Shown here piece after piece: positions 26,113 through 34,593 of a stretch of 64,000 bases of DNA. The notes under the pieces were generated by a model, which saw nothing but the letters and a program-made list of their open reading frames with translations, did no database searches and was not told the origin of the DNA. Source of the DNA: Hydrogenophilales bacterium (GTDB lineage Bacteria > Pseudomonadota > Gammaproteobacteria > Burkholderiales > Thiobacillaceae); assembly GCA_023258975.1 (NCBI GenBank), contig JAHFRD010000007.1, positions 90,058 to 154,057 of the forward strand, read 5' to 3'. Position 1 is the first letter of the stretch. Every line of letters starts with the position of its first letter. A program made the translations under genes and the position numbers.

Positions 26113-26217
26113 ATGAATCCGCAAACAGCCAGGGCTGAACCCATCGCCGGCTCCGTGCCGTGCGCATGGCGCGCGGCACGGATGGGCATGGCGGCCGTGG
26201 CCCTGGCGGAGGGGTGA
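26113..26217 (+). CDS. Possible 34-residue peptide between PPTase and NRPS genes
   Basis: An ATG at 26113 opens a 34-codon frame that stops at 26215-26217, one base before the NRPS ATG. It contains one cysteine and an Ala/Met-rich C-terminal half. It is too short for an MbtH protein and resembles nothing I know. The close coupling to the NRPS start is the only reason to list it; it may be a leader ORF that couples translation, or chance. Confidence 0.25.
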   Translation: MNPQTARAEPIAGSVPCAWRAARMGMAAVALAEG

Positions 26218-26218
26218 C

Positions 26219-29200
26219 ATGGACATGCAGCCTCGCATCGCGCCGTCCGATTATCTGAATGCCCTGCACCGGCGCGGGGTCGCGCTGCTGGAACAGGACG
26301 GCCGATTGCGCTATCGCGCGGCCAGCGGTGTTCTGACCCCGGAAGATCTGCAAGACCTCGCCGTGCGCAAGGCGGATATCCTGCCGCTGTTGCGCCAGCG
26401 TGGTGAAGCGCCGGATTCGCTGCCGCTGTCGCGCGGCCAGGAAGCCTTGTGGTTCTCCGCGCGCGGCCAGTCGGGGAGCGCCGCCTACAACGTGGTGGTG
26501 GCGCTGGCGCGCTTTCGTTCGCCGCTCGACGCGCAACGGCCGCGCGGCGTCTATCAGACCCTGCTGAACCGACACCCCGCCCTGCGCGCGGTGTTCCACG
26601 CCAATGACGGTGTTCCGCGACAGGCCATCCAGCCGTATCAGGTGCTGGATTTCCAGGAAATCGACTGTACCGGCTGCGCGGAGGCGGATCTGGCGCGGCG
26701 TGTGGCGGAGGCTTACCGGCAGCCGTTCGTTCTGGATTCCGGGCCGTTGTTCCGGGTACGCCTGCTGCGGCGCGCGCCGGACGACGCGGTTCTGCTGGCG
26801 ACGGCGCATCAACTCGTTCTCGATGGCTGGTCCATCGGCCGGCTGAACGGTGAAACGTTGCGCCTGCTGGGCGATCCTGTCGCCATGCTGCCGCCGCCGG
26901 GCGCCGGTTATGCCGATTTCGTGCGCTGGCAGCGCGACTGGATGGCCAGGTCGGATGCCGCGCGCAGCCTGGCTTACTGGCGGGAACGCCTGGCGGGCGA
27001 ATTGCCCCTGCTCGACCTGCCGCTGGATTACCCGCGCCGGCCCCGTTCGGAGTTCACCGCCGCTTCGCACCCGTTCGCCATCACGGGATCGACACTGGCC
27101 GCGCTGCGGGAACTGGCCACGCGGCACCAGCGCGACCTGTTCAGCCTCCTGCTGGCGGCGTTTCAGGTCTTGCTGTCGCGCCATGCCGGGCAGGCCGACA
27201 TCCTCACCGGCACACCGGTCGCCGCCCGCCCGGGCGCGGAGTTCCATGAGACCGTGGGTTTCTTCACCAATCCGGTGGCGATCCGTGGCGATCTTTCGGG
27301 AAATCCGCCGTTTACCTCGTTTTTTGAACAGATCCAGGGCCATGTGCGGGGGGCTCTGGCGCATCAGCACCTGCCCTTCAGCGAACTGATGAAACGCTTG
27401 CCGAATCACCGCTCGATGCGCCGCGACCGTGGCCGCAGCCCGGTGTTCCAGTCTTTTTTCGTGCTGCATGAGGCGCGCCTGCCGGATGAGCAAAGCGGAT
27501 TGCTGGGCCACGATCACGCGGGCGCGGTGCTGGAAGTCGGCGGCCTGCGCGCGGAAAACTATCCCCTGGCGCGCGCGGTGGGGCAGTACGACCTCGTTCT
27601 GGAGTTGGCCGAGGGGGCCAACGCCTTCCCGGGCCACTTCACGTTCAACGCCGAATTGTTCAACCGCGCAAGCATCGAGCGCATGGCCGGCCATTTCGCC
27701 GTTCTGCTCGATGCCATCGCCGCCGACCCCGCCTGCCCGGTGGCGAGCCTGCCCCTGTTGAGCGAGGTGGAGCGGCGGCAACTGGATACCTGGAACGCCA
27801 CCAGCGCGCCTTACCCCGCCAACCGCACCCTCCATCACCAGGTGGAGGCGTGCGTGGCGCGCAACCCGAGTTCTCCGGCCCTGATGTTCGCCGGCGAGGC
27901 CCTCGGCTATGCCGACATGAACGCCCGCGCCAATCGCCTGGCGCATTACCTGGGCAATCTCAAGTTCCCGGCCGGCACCCCTCTGGGTGTATGCCTGCCG
28001 CCCGGTTTCGAGAGAATCGTCGCGTTACTGGCCATACTCAAGAGCGGTTGCGCCTATCTGCCGCTGGATCCTGACTATCCCGCCGAACGCCTGGAATACA
28101 TGGTGGAAAGCGCGCGCTGCGCCGCCGTGCTGTGCGCGGCGGAAACGCGCGAGGCGCTGCGCGGCAGCCATACCTGCCTGCTCGATCTGGCAACCCTGAC
28201 GGAATCGCTGGCCGCGCAGCCGGCACATAACCCGCATCCGGGCGTGTCCGCCGAGGCCATCGCTTATGTGGTCTTTACCTCGGGGTCCACCGGACGGCCC
28301 AAGGGAGTGCCGATTCGGCATCACAGCGTGTGCAACCTGACGCGCGCGCAGATCCGGGCCTTTCACGTGGAACCCGACAGCCATGTGCTGCAATTCGCCG
28401 CCTTCAGTTTCGATGCCTCGATCTCTGAAATCTTCATGGCGCTGTGCGCCGGTGCCTGCCTGCACCTCGCGCCACGCAACGCATTGCTGCCGGGCCCGGC
28501 GCTCTGGCAGACGCTGCGTGAACAGCGCATCAGCCATCTCACCCTGCCCCCCTCGGCACTTTCGGTGTTGCCCACGGATGCGCTGCCGGACCTCGCGCAT
28601 CTGGTGCTGGCGGGCGAGGCCTGCCCCGGCGATCTCGCCGCGCGCTGGCAGATGGGCCGCCATTGCTACAACGCCTACGGCCCCGCCGAGGCCGCCGTGT
28701 GCGTCACCATCATGGAGTGCACCCGCCTGATCGCCGATTCGCGGCCGCCGCCGATCGGCAAGCCCATCGCCAACATGCGCGTCCATGTATTGAACGAGGC
28801 CTGGCAGCCGGTTCCCATCGGCGTTCGCGGCGAGTTGTATATCGCGGGGGTCGGCCTGTCGCCGGGCTACCTGCATCGCCCGGAACTGGATGCCGGGCGT
28901 TTCATCGATTCACCCTTCGAGCCGGGCCAGCGCCTCTATCGCAGCGGCGATCTGGCGCGCTGGCTGGAGGACGGCAACCTGGAATTCATCGGCCGTGTCG
29001 ACCATCAGGTCAAAGTGCGTGGCCATCGCATCGAGCTCGAGGAAATTGAAACCACGCTACGCGCCGATCCGGAGGTGGCCGACGCAGTGGTACTGGCCGA
29101 ACCCGGCCCCGACGGATTACCGCGCCTGGAGGCCTTTCTGGTGGCGGCGCGGCCGGCGCGCGACGGGCTGGCCTTCCAGCATCGCCTGCGCGCCCGCCTG

Positions 29201-30403
29201 GAAGCGCATCTGCCGCGACACATGGTGCCCTCCGGCTTCGCCTTGCTGGAGGCGTTTCCGCTCAGTCCCGCCGGCAAGGTGGATCGCCATGCCCTGCGCG
29301 GCATGGCGCATGAGGCGCATCTTCTCGCCGCGCCCCAGGCGGAGCCCCATGTCGCGCCGCGTGACGCGACGGAACAGGCGCTGGCGGAATTGTGGACACG
29401 CCTGCTGGGCGTGGAAACGCTCGGGATACACGACGATTTTTTCGATCTCGGAGGCCATTCCCTGCTGGCCGCCAGCCTGGTCAACGCCATCGAGGCCCTG
29501 TTCGGAAAACGTCTGCCCGTCGACATCCTGTTCGAGCACGCCACCATCGCCAAGCTGGCCGGGCTGCTCGAAGGCCACGAGGCGGAAAGGACACGCTCGC
29601 CCCTGCTGCTTACCCTGCAAGGGCGTGGCCAGGAGGCGCCGCTGTATCTGGTGCACGCACTGGTCGGCGATCTTTCCGCCTACCAGGAGCTGGCCTTGTC
29701 CCTGGGCGGCGCCCAGCCCGTCCATGCGTTGCGCGCGCCCGGCCTGGAGGCGGGCGAGTCCCCCATCTCCAACCTCGTCGAACTGGCCGGAAATCATGTG
29801 CGCGCGTTGCGGCGGCGGCAGCCTCACGGCCCATATCGCCTGGCCGGATGGTCGATGGGGGGCGTGGTCGCCTATGAAATGGCGCGCCGGCTGCGCAGCG
29901 CGGGGGAGGAAGTCGAGCAACTGCTGCTGTTCGACAGTTACCCGCCGCATATCCAGCGCATGTTCAGCGCGGACGCGCCCACCGCGCTCCTCGCGCGCGA
30001 ACTGCGCGGCCTGTACGGCGGCGACCTGAAACTCGATGCGACGATCCTGGCCGCCGATCCGCTACAGGGCGCCCTCATGGTTCTCTTGCGGGCGCGAGAA
30101 CAAGGCTGCTTGCCCGACCACCCGGACAACGCGCGCCTGGAGCGTCTGGCGCGCGTGTTCATCGCCAATCTGACGGCTCTGCATGCCTATGCGCCGGGGC
30201 CGTATCGCGGCGAGTTGACCCTGTTCCGCGCGGCCGGCACTCCCGGCACGCTGGCTGACAACGGCTGGCGCGGCGTCTGCGGCCACGCGCTCACGGCGCA
30301 CCCGGTCCCCGGCGACCACTTCACTTTGTTGCGGCAACCGTATGTTCGCGTGCTTGCCGCCACGCTGAACGACTGTCTACATCCTGTTGAAATGGAGAAT
30401 TGA
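26219..30403 (+). CDS. Single-module NRPS: docking-C-A-PCP-TE
   Basis: A 1394-residue nonribosomal peptide synthetase. A TubC-like docking domain (about 10-60) precedes a condensation domain (65-500) whose active-site motif reads HQLVLDG at 197-203, with Gln where the catalytic second His of HHxxxDG belongs. The adenylation domain (about 535-1030) has FTSGSTGRPKG, FDASISEIF, NAYGPAE, YRSGDLARW, GRVDHQVKVRGHRIE and PAGKVDRHAL; my alignment to GrsA gives pocket residues D-A-S-T-V-A-A-V-C-K, close to the aromatic (Phe/Tyr) codes. The carrier domain has DDFFDLGGHSLL (Ser about 1081), and a type I thioesterase has GWSMGG (about 1211), LLFDS and PGDHF. A flavoprotein gene follows one base later. 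The docking and C domains imply an upstream acyl or aminoacyl donor not encoded nearby. Product unknown. Confidence 0.93.
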   Translation: MDMQPRIAPSDYLNALHRRGVALLEQDGRLRYRAASGVLTPEDLQDLAVRKADILPLLRQRGEAPDSLPLSRGQEALWFSARGQSGSAAYNVVVALARFRSPLDAQRPRGVYQTLLNRHPALRAVFHANDGVPRQAIQPYQVLDFQEIDCTGCAEADLARRVAEAYRQPFVLDSGPLFRVRLLRRAPDDAVLLATAHQLVLDGWSIGRLNGETLRLLGDPVAMLPPPGAGYADFVRWQRDWMARSDAARSLAYWRERLAGELPLLDLPLDYPRRPRSEFTAASHPFAITGSTLAALRELATRHQRDLFSLLLAAFQVLLSRHAGQADILTGTPVAARPGAEFHETVGFFTNPVAIRGDLSGNPPFTSFFEQIQGHVRGALAHQHLPFSELMKRLPNHRSMRRDRGRSPVFQSFFVLHEARLPDEQSGLLGHDHAGAVLEVGGLRAENYPLARAVGQYDLVLELAEGANAFPGHFTFNAELFNRASIERMAGHFAVLLDAIAADPACPVASLPLLSEVERRQLDTWNATSAPYPANRTLHHQVEACVARNPSSPALMFAGEALGYADMNARANRLAHYLGNLKFPAGTPLGVCLPPGFERIVALLAILKSGCAYLPLDPDYPAERLEYMVESARCAAVLCAAETREALRGSHTCLLDLATLTESLAAQPAHNPHPGVSAEAIAYVVFTSGSTGRPKGVPIRHHSVCNLTRAQIRAFHVEPDSHVLQFAAFSFDASISEIFMALCAGACLHLAPRNALLPGPALWQTLREQRISHLTLPPSALSVLPTDALPDLAHLVLAGEACPGDLAARWQMGRHCYNAYGPAEAAVCVTIMECTRLIADSRPPPIGKPIANMRVHVLNEAWQPVPIGVRGELYIAGVGLSPGYLHRPELDAGRFIDSPFEPGQRLYRSGDLARWLEDGNLEFIGRVDHQVKVRGHRIELEEIETTLRADPEVADAVVLAEPGPDGLPRLEAFLVAARPARDGLAFQHRLRARLEAHLPRHMVPSGFALLEAFPLSPAGKVDRHALRGMAHEAHLLAAPQAEPHVAPRDATEQALAELWTRLLGVETLGIHDDFFDLGGHSLLAASLVNAIEALFGKRLPVDILFEHATIAKLAGLLEGHEAERTRSPLLLTLQGRGQEAPLYLVHALVGDLSAYQELALSLGGAQPVHALRAPGLEAGESPISNLVELAGNHVRALRRRQPHGPYRLAGWSMGGVVAYEMARRLRSAGEEVEQLLLFDSYPPHIQRMFSADAPTALLARELRGLYGGDLKLDATILAADPLQGALMVLLRAREQGCLPDHPDNARLERLARVFIANLTALHAYAPGPYRGELTLFRAAGTPGTLADNGWRGVCGHALTAHPVPGDHFTLLRQPYVRVLAATLNDCLHPVEMEN

Positions 30404-30404
30404 A

Positions 30405-32111
30405 ATGGGAAATCTCGCGGCTTGTCCGGTATTGGCCTTCGATAGCGAGAATCGGCGGCAACCGGAAATCGCAAACTCCGACAATCCGCTGGAATCGGCG
30501 TTGCTCGCCTGGCGCCAGGCACTGGGCGATGAACACGTCGTTACGCATCCGGAACGCCTGGATGAGGCCGCGCGCACCACCTTCGCCACGCGCCAGCGGA
30601 TTCCCGCCATCCTGCGCCCCGGCGACCGCCAGCAAGTCGGCGACAGCCTGCGCATCGCCAGCAGCCACGGCATTCCCGTTTACCCGATCAGCAAGGGGTG
30701 CAACTGGGGCTACGGCTCGCGCGTGCCGAGCGGCGACGGCTGCGTGCTGCTCGATTTGCGCCGGCTCAACCGCATCGTCGATTTTTCCGAGGAACTGGCC
30801 TATGTCACCGTCGAGCCGGGCGTTACCCAGCAACAACTGGTGGATTTTCTCGAAGCGAAGCAAAGCCGCCTCATGCTCAGTGTCACCGGCGCGCCGCCGA
30901 CCGCCAGCCTGATTGGCAACGCGGTGGAACGCGGCAGCGGCAAGGGAATCTACGGTGACCGCTTCGCGCATGTCTGCGGCCTGGAAGTGGTGCTGGCGGA
31001 CGGCCGATGCCTGAACACCGGCTTCAGCCGCTACCCCGGCGCGAAGACGGCACCCCTCGGCCGCTGGGGCCTGGGGCCCAGCCTGGATGGTTTGTTCAGC
31101 CAGTCCGGCCTGGGCGTGGTTACCCGCATGACCCTGTGGTTGACGCCCTATCCGGAATATCTCCAGACCTTCTGCTACCAGGTGCCGGATGGCGCCGGCC
31201 TCGGGCCGCTGGTGGACGCCCTGCGCGAATTGCGCATGCGCGGCGTGATGCGCGGCAGCTTCATGATTTTCAACGACCTGCGCATGCTTTCGATCAAGCA
31301 GCGCTTTCCCTGGCGCCTGGCCGACGGGCGCGCTCCACTCAGCGATGAACATCGCCAGGTACTGGGAAAACGCCTGGGCGCTGGTCGCTGGTTCGGTGAA
31401 GGCGCCCTGCACTCGCCCAGCCGCGCGGTGGGGTTGGCGGAACGCAAACTGGTTCGCCGGGCGCTGGCCGGCAAGGTGAAGAAGATCCTGTTCATGGATG
31501 CCGGCAAGGCGCGCTGGATGAAACGCCTGGCGCCGCTATGGAAGCGCCTGTCCGGCGAGGATATGAACGCGATGATGGAAATGGCCTTCGAACAGAATCC
31601 GCAGCGCGGCATCCCCGCGATACAGCCGACCAAATTGGCCTACTGGAAGAAACAGACCCGCCCTTCCGGCGCCACGGTGGACCTGGATCCCGACCGTGAC
31701 CGCTGCGGCCTGATCTGGTGCGCCCCGGCGCTGCCCTTCACCGGCGAGGATGTGGCGCGCGCGGTGGCGATCATCGAGGAGTGCCTGCGGGGTTTCGGTT
31801 TCGACGCCAATATCGGCCTCAATTTTTCCAGCGAGCGCATGGTCGAGGCCAGCATCGCGATTCTCTATGACCGCGACCAGAAGGGTGAGGATGAACGCGC
31901 CCATGCCTGCCACGACGCCTTGCTGAAACTCCTGGGCCAGGCCGGCTACTTGCCCCATCGCCTCGGCATCCAGTCCATGTCCGCCCTGCCACCCGCCGGG
32001 GACGATTCCCCCGCCGTGTACGACGCCTTGAAAAACCTGTTCGACGCCGCCGGCATCCTGGCACCGGGGCGCTATCACGGAGTGGGGGAGGAGGGCGGCT
32101 GCCGCGTATAG
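30405..32111 (+). CDS. FAD-linked oxidase, p-cresol methylhydroxylase/vanillyl-alcohol oxidase type
   Basis: A 568-residue flavoprotein. The FAD-binding PCMH fold (about 50-250) is marked by YPISKGCNWGYGSRVPSGDG, VTVEPGVTQQQL and IGNAVERGSGKGIYGDR, close to the pattern in 4-cresol dehydrogenase flavoprotein subunits; the C-terminal half is the substrate-binding cap. Enzymes of this group oxidise the benzylic carbon of para-alkylphenols through a quinone methide. The gene starts one base after the NRPS stop, with GGAG seven bases before the ATG, so it is surely co-transcribed. Together with the predicted aromatic A domain this suggests oxidation of a tyrosine-like side chain or released product; that is inference. 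No cytochrome subunit gene (PchC-like) is adjacent, so the electron acceptor may be oxygen. Confidence 0.88.
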   Translation: MGNLAACPVLAFDSENRRQPEIANSDNPLESALLAWRQALGDEHVVTHPERLDEAARTTFATRQRIPAILRPGDRQQVGDSLRIASSHGIPVYPISKGCNWGYGSRVPSGDGCVLLDLRRLNRIVDFSEELAYVTVEPGVTQQQLVDFLEAKQSRLMLSVTGAPPTASLIGNAVERGSGKGIYGDRFAHVCGLEVVLADGRCLNTGFSRYPGAKTAPLGRWGLGPSLDGLFSQSGLGVVTRMTLWLTPYPEYLQTFCYQVPDGAGLGPLVDALRELRMRGVMRGSFMIFNDLRMLSIKQRFPWRLADGRAPLSDEHRQVLGKRLGAGRWFGEGALHSPSRAVGLAERKLVRRALAGKVKKILFMDAGKARWMKRLAPLWKRLSGEDMNAMMEMAFEQNPQRGIPAIQPTKLAYWKKQTRPSGATVDLDPDRDRCGLIWCAPALPFTGEDVARAVAIIEECLRGFGFDANIGLNFSSERMVEASIAILYDRDQKGEDERAHACHDALLKLLGQAGYLPHRLGIQSMSALPPAGDDSPAVYDALKNLFDAAGILAPGRYHGVGEEGGCRV

Positions 32112-32493
32112 GTGGCGCCGGCATCCGGGCCGGGCGCCCAAGGCGATGCCCGTATCTTCGGCGCGAGCATCGCGGCGGCGGCCGATTTGGCGCCCTTGGT
32201 GGCGGCGCATTCGAGGAGCCGCTCCAGTTCCTCCTGGGGCAAGGTCACCGCCTTGCGGCGCTCGATGATCCTCGACCGAGAGCTTCAGGTTGAGCCGAGC
32301 CTCCTCGGCCGCCTTGGCTGCATTGAGATGTCGCTGCTCCTCGGCGATCAGCCGGTCGACGGTGGCGCGATAGGCCGATTCCATCCAGTTGACCGTAGAG
32401 GAAGACGCGCGCCTCTACCGCCTGGCGGTCGATCGATGCCACGTCCTGACCTGCGGCTCGCCAGGAAGGCCCCGTCGAATTTATGTCGGCCAT
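32077..32493 (-). pseudogene. Frameshifted remnant of an uncharacterised coiled-coil protein
   Basis: Reading across two frame changes gives one protein-like sequence: MADINSTGPSWRAAGQD to VFLYGQ, then ESAYRATVDRLIAEEQRHL to LKLSVE, then RRKAVTLPQEELERLLECA. It is rich in Glu/Lys/Ala helices. I do not recognise the family. Its 3' end overlaps the oxidase gene on the other strand. It marks the edge of a decayed region. Confidence 0.35.
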
Positions 32494-32555
32494 TCGACAC
32501 CGAAAAAGAGAACACCCGGAGGTGGTCTGGAAAGCCTTCCGTTGCGGAAGATCAG

Positions 32556-32661
32556 GGCGTTCCCAACGCTTCAGGCTGTAGTCGATGGCCCTTGCCGTGG
32601 CGCTCCCGTCGGCCACCCCTTTCCGGGTGGCGTACAACCAGGCGAACAGGGCGTCCAGCAG
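32556..32661 (-). pseudogene. IS66 transposase (TnpC) fragment
   Basis: A stretch of about 35 residues with LFAWLYATRKGVADGS and AIDYSLKRWE matches the conserved C-terminal part of IS66 transposases just before the last catalytic segment. Both ends are cut: upstream it joins a RuvC-like fragment, downstream an unrelated remnant. Confidence 0.6.
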
Positions 32662-32667
32662 CGGCTT

Positions 32668-32842
32668 CGCCGCTGTGCTTGATCTCGGTGAGCCAGCGCT
32701 TGAATCGCAGGTAGCGCATGCCGCCACCTTCGAAGCGCTGCGGCTTGAAGGTTTCGCTGCCGCTGTTGATCTGGCCATCATTCTGGCGAACGGCCCAGCC
32801 GGTTTGGGTGCCCAGGTACAGGGCGAGGATGGCGGTGTTCAT
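32668..32842 (-). pseudogene. RuvC-like Holliday-junction nuclease, N-terminal fragment
   Basis: MNTAILALYLGTQTGWAV and FKPQRFEGGGMRYLRFKRWL match the N-terminus of phage-type RuvC-like resolvases. Tyr stands where the first catalytic Asp (LDLGT) is expected, and the gene stops after about 58 residues at an IS66 fragment. It is clearly not functional and hints at past phage DNA here. Confidence 0.5.
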
Positions 32843-32875
32843 CGACATCCCTCTCATCCTGATAACCCAGGGGAA

Positions 32876-33055
32876 CGACCAGGCTGGTTCTTCGTCTACG
32901 GGTTCGAGAAAAATGATCGGGCCAACATCGCGGACGATGAACTGGAGGCATTGCAGGAAATCGCAGCGCAGTTGTTGGCCAGAGCAGGTCGACAACTTGA
33001 TGAAGCGGTTGTAGATGGCTCGTTACAGGAGATTTGCCATGACCCAAAAAATTAA
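32876..33055 (+). pseudogene. RelE/HigB-type toxin, C-terminal fragment
   Basis: GWFFVYGFEKNDRANIADDELEAL, followed by helices to the stop at 33053-33055, matches the C-terminal half of RelE/ParE-family toxins of the HigB type. The N-terminal half is missing; the upstream sequence belongs to other fragments on the opposite strand. It overlaps the start of the antitoxin remnant, as in intact higBA operons. Confidence 0.55.
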
Positions 33056-33215
33056 GGCGAGAAGCCGAATTTTTGAAGCTGTGCATGATACGGCCAGTGA
33101 TCTACATCGCCTGGGTTTCATCGACAAACGCAAGATGCGCAAGTTCGATGCGCTGTACCTCGATCCCGTGCCAGAGTACGACAGCGAGCAGATTCGCGCG
33201 CTGCGCGACCAGGGG
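33039..33215 (+). pseudogene. HTH antitoxin (HigA-like), N-terminal fragment
   Basis: The ATG at 33039 has AGGAG eight bases upstream and the frame reads MTQKIKARSRIFEAVHDT and GFIDKRKMRKFDAL to EQIRALRDQ, the start of XRE-type antitoxins that pair with this toxin class. The match ends at about 33215, exactly where IS66 tnpB sequence begins on the other strand, so the IS cut the DNA-binding domain away. Confidence 0.6.
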
Positions 33216-33316
33216 GAACGGCCGAGGGTGTTCTGGATCCGTTGCGAGAGGCCGTCGATGCCGGCGCGCATGTCGATGGGTTCGACCACCAGCCAGACCT
33301 GGGAGGCGGTCGGCAT
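33212..33316 (-). pseudogene. IS66 accessory protein TnpB, 5' fragment
   Basis: MPTASQVWLVVEPIDMRAG followed by IDGLSQRIQNTLG is the standard N-terminus of IS66 TnpB. It breaks off after about 35 of some 115 residues at the antitoxin fragment. Its start overlaps the tnpA stop codon, as in intact IS66 elements. Confidence 0.75.
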
Positions 33317-33618
33317 CATGGCAGGTGCCTCAGCAACTCGGCCAACCAGGGCGCGTCTCCCGCCGGTAGTTCGATGCGCCAGCCACCGGGGCTGTGGAGT
33401 CGGGTGAAGCCGCTGGGGGTGGGGCGGGGTGACGTTGACCGGCGCCAGCGTCAGCGTTGACTTCTCCGTGGTGTGGGATGCGCCTTCCCGACGGCGCCAG
33501 CGGTAGAACGATTGATGTTCACGCCCTGGCTGGCGCAATACGCCGCTTGCGTCAGCTCGCTTTGCCGCCAGGCTGTCAGGCGCCTGCGCCAGTAGTTCGC
33601 CCCATGTCGCTTCGCCAT
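33316..33618 (-). pseudogene. IS66 accessory protein TnpA, frameshifted
   Basis: Starts MAKRHGANYWRRRLTAWRQS with the typical TnpA helix-turn-helix, changes frame at FYRWRRREG and again before the C-terminal motif GGWRIELPAGDAPWLAELL. All parts of TnpA can be traced, but no single frame encodes it. Confidence 0.7.
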
Positions 33619-33710
33619 ATCGAGTACCCTCAAAAAAATACTCAGCTTGAGCAGGCTTGGCGTGTCAGTACAGGTGGGGGGGACGCTTACGGTGTTTCGT
33701 CACCCTGGAG

Positions 33711-33734
33711 CACCGGCAAGGATGCCGGCGTTAC
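33711..33734. repeat. Dispersed GC-rich palindrome, copy 2 (partial)
   Basis: CACCGGCAAGGATGCCGGCG then TTAC keeps the GCCGGC core and the GCGTTAC variant of the GCGCTAC end seen in the other copies. It sits in the gap 33619-33832 beside the IS66 remnant, in which no gene is seen. Confidence 0.5.
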
Positions 33735-33832
33735 AAAGAGAAAGTGCCAACTCCTTCGGCTCGATTCGTGGCTCCCGGTTGATTGCTTCGCTCTGTATGA
33801 AGTCCGGAAGGTGATTCCGGGGCCATACGGCA

Positions 33833-34234
33833 TCAGGCCGAAGTTTCGACCTGCGGGTTCGTATGACTTTCCCGGCTGCGGATCAGCGTCAGCTGTCCTT
33901 TGGGCGGAACCTGGTAGATCAGTATGTTTTTGCTGTCATAAACCTCCATCACCCGTGTTCCCTCGGAATCCTTGAACTGGATGCGGGGGACGGAACTGAT
34001 GGCGGATACGTTTGCTTTTTCTATGTCTCCGCTTTCGCGCAAATCTTTGTGAGCGGTTTCGATACTGTTGTTCCTGGCCGGGCCCGTTGCCGCACTCTCC
34101 ACACTGGTCTGCCCTTTGCTGGCGCCTGTTGAATTGCGTGGTATCGTCCTTGCCCGCTCCGCTACCCCATCCCCTGCCGAAGCCTTGGGGAAGTAGCTGA
34201 TTGCCGGCGAGGAAGAGAGATTGCCGATTTCCAT
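33833..34234 (-). CDS. Small FlaG-like protein, function unknown
   Basis: A 133-residue protein whose first 75 residues are low-complexity (Ser/Ala/Glu/Lys) and whose C-terminal 45 residues (IQFKDSEGTRVMEVYD, IYQVPPKGQL) resemble the end of flagellar FlaG proteins, where a beta hairpin leads to a QIPPE-like motif. It is 14 bases downstream of a second small gene on the same strand. No flagellar genes are in the window, so the FlaG link is weak. No signal peptide or membrane segment. Confidence 0.5.
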   Translation of the reverse strand: MEIGNLSSSPAISYFPKASAGDGVAERARTIPRNSTGASKGQTSVESAATGPARNNSIETAHKDLRESGDIEKANVSAISSVPRIQFKDSEGTRVMEVYDSKNILIYQVPPKGQLTLIRSRESHTNPQVETSA

Positions 34235-34248
34235 GATGGTTCTCAGGC

Positions 34249-34593
34249 TCAGACCAGCGATGTCTGAACGTAGGCTTCCAGCGCCTGGGTAACCGATTTG
34301 CTCGCCGCTGATCGCGCCTCTTCCGGGCTATTCAACTGCTTGCGTTCCACTACCTGAGTGTTTGCGGAGCGCTCGGCTTCACTATTCCGGTTTGCCTGCA
34401 ATTCTTTGGGCTGGTTGGCGACCTGAGTGGATTGTGTGCTCAAGGTGACAAGGTCTTTGCTCTCTGTCCTTTCACCCTGCTCCTGATCCCTCGGCTCAAC
34501 TTCCTGAGCACGGCTCCTCGGTTGTATCGACTGCAACTGCGCCGCATAACTTGCCAGCGCCTGGGAGGATGTCGAGATATTGGAAATGGCCAT
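34249..34593 (-). CDS. Small hydrophilic protein with flagellin-like ends, function unknown
   Basis: A 114-residue protein starting MAISNISTSSQALASYAAQL and ending ASKSVTQALEAYVQTSLV, with a Gln/Glu/Ser-rich middle. Helical ends around a variable centre recall secreted filament or motility-associated proteins, but I know no named family. AAGGAG lies close before the ATG (seen on the minus strand near 34600). It is the first of a two-gene unit with the FlaG-like gene. Confidence 0.5.
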   Translation of the reverse strand: MAISNISTSSQALASYAAQLQSIQPRSRAQEVEPRDQEQGERTESKDLVTLSTQSTQVANQPKELQANRNSEAERSANTQVVERKQLNSPEEARSAASKSVTQALEAYVQTSLV

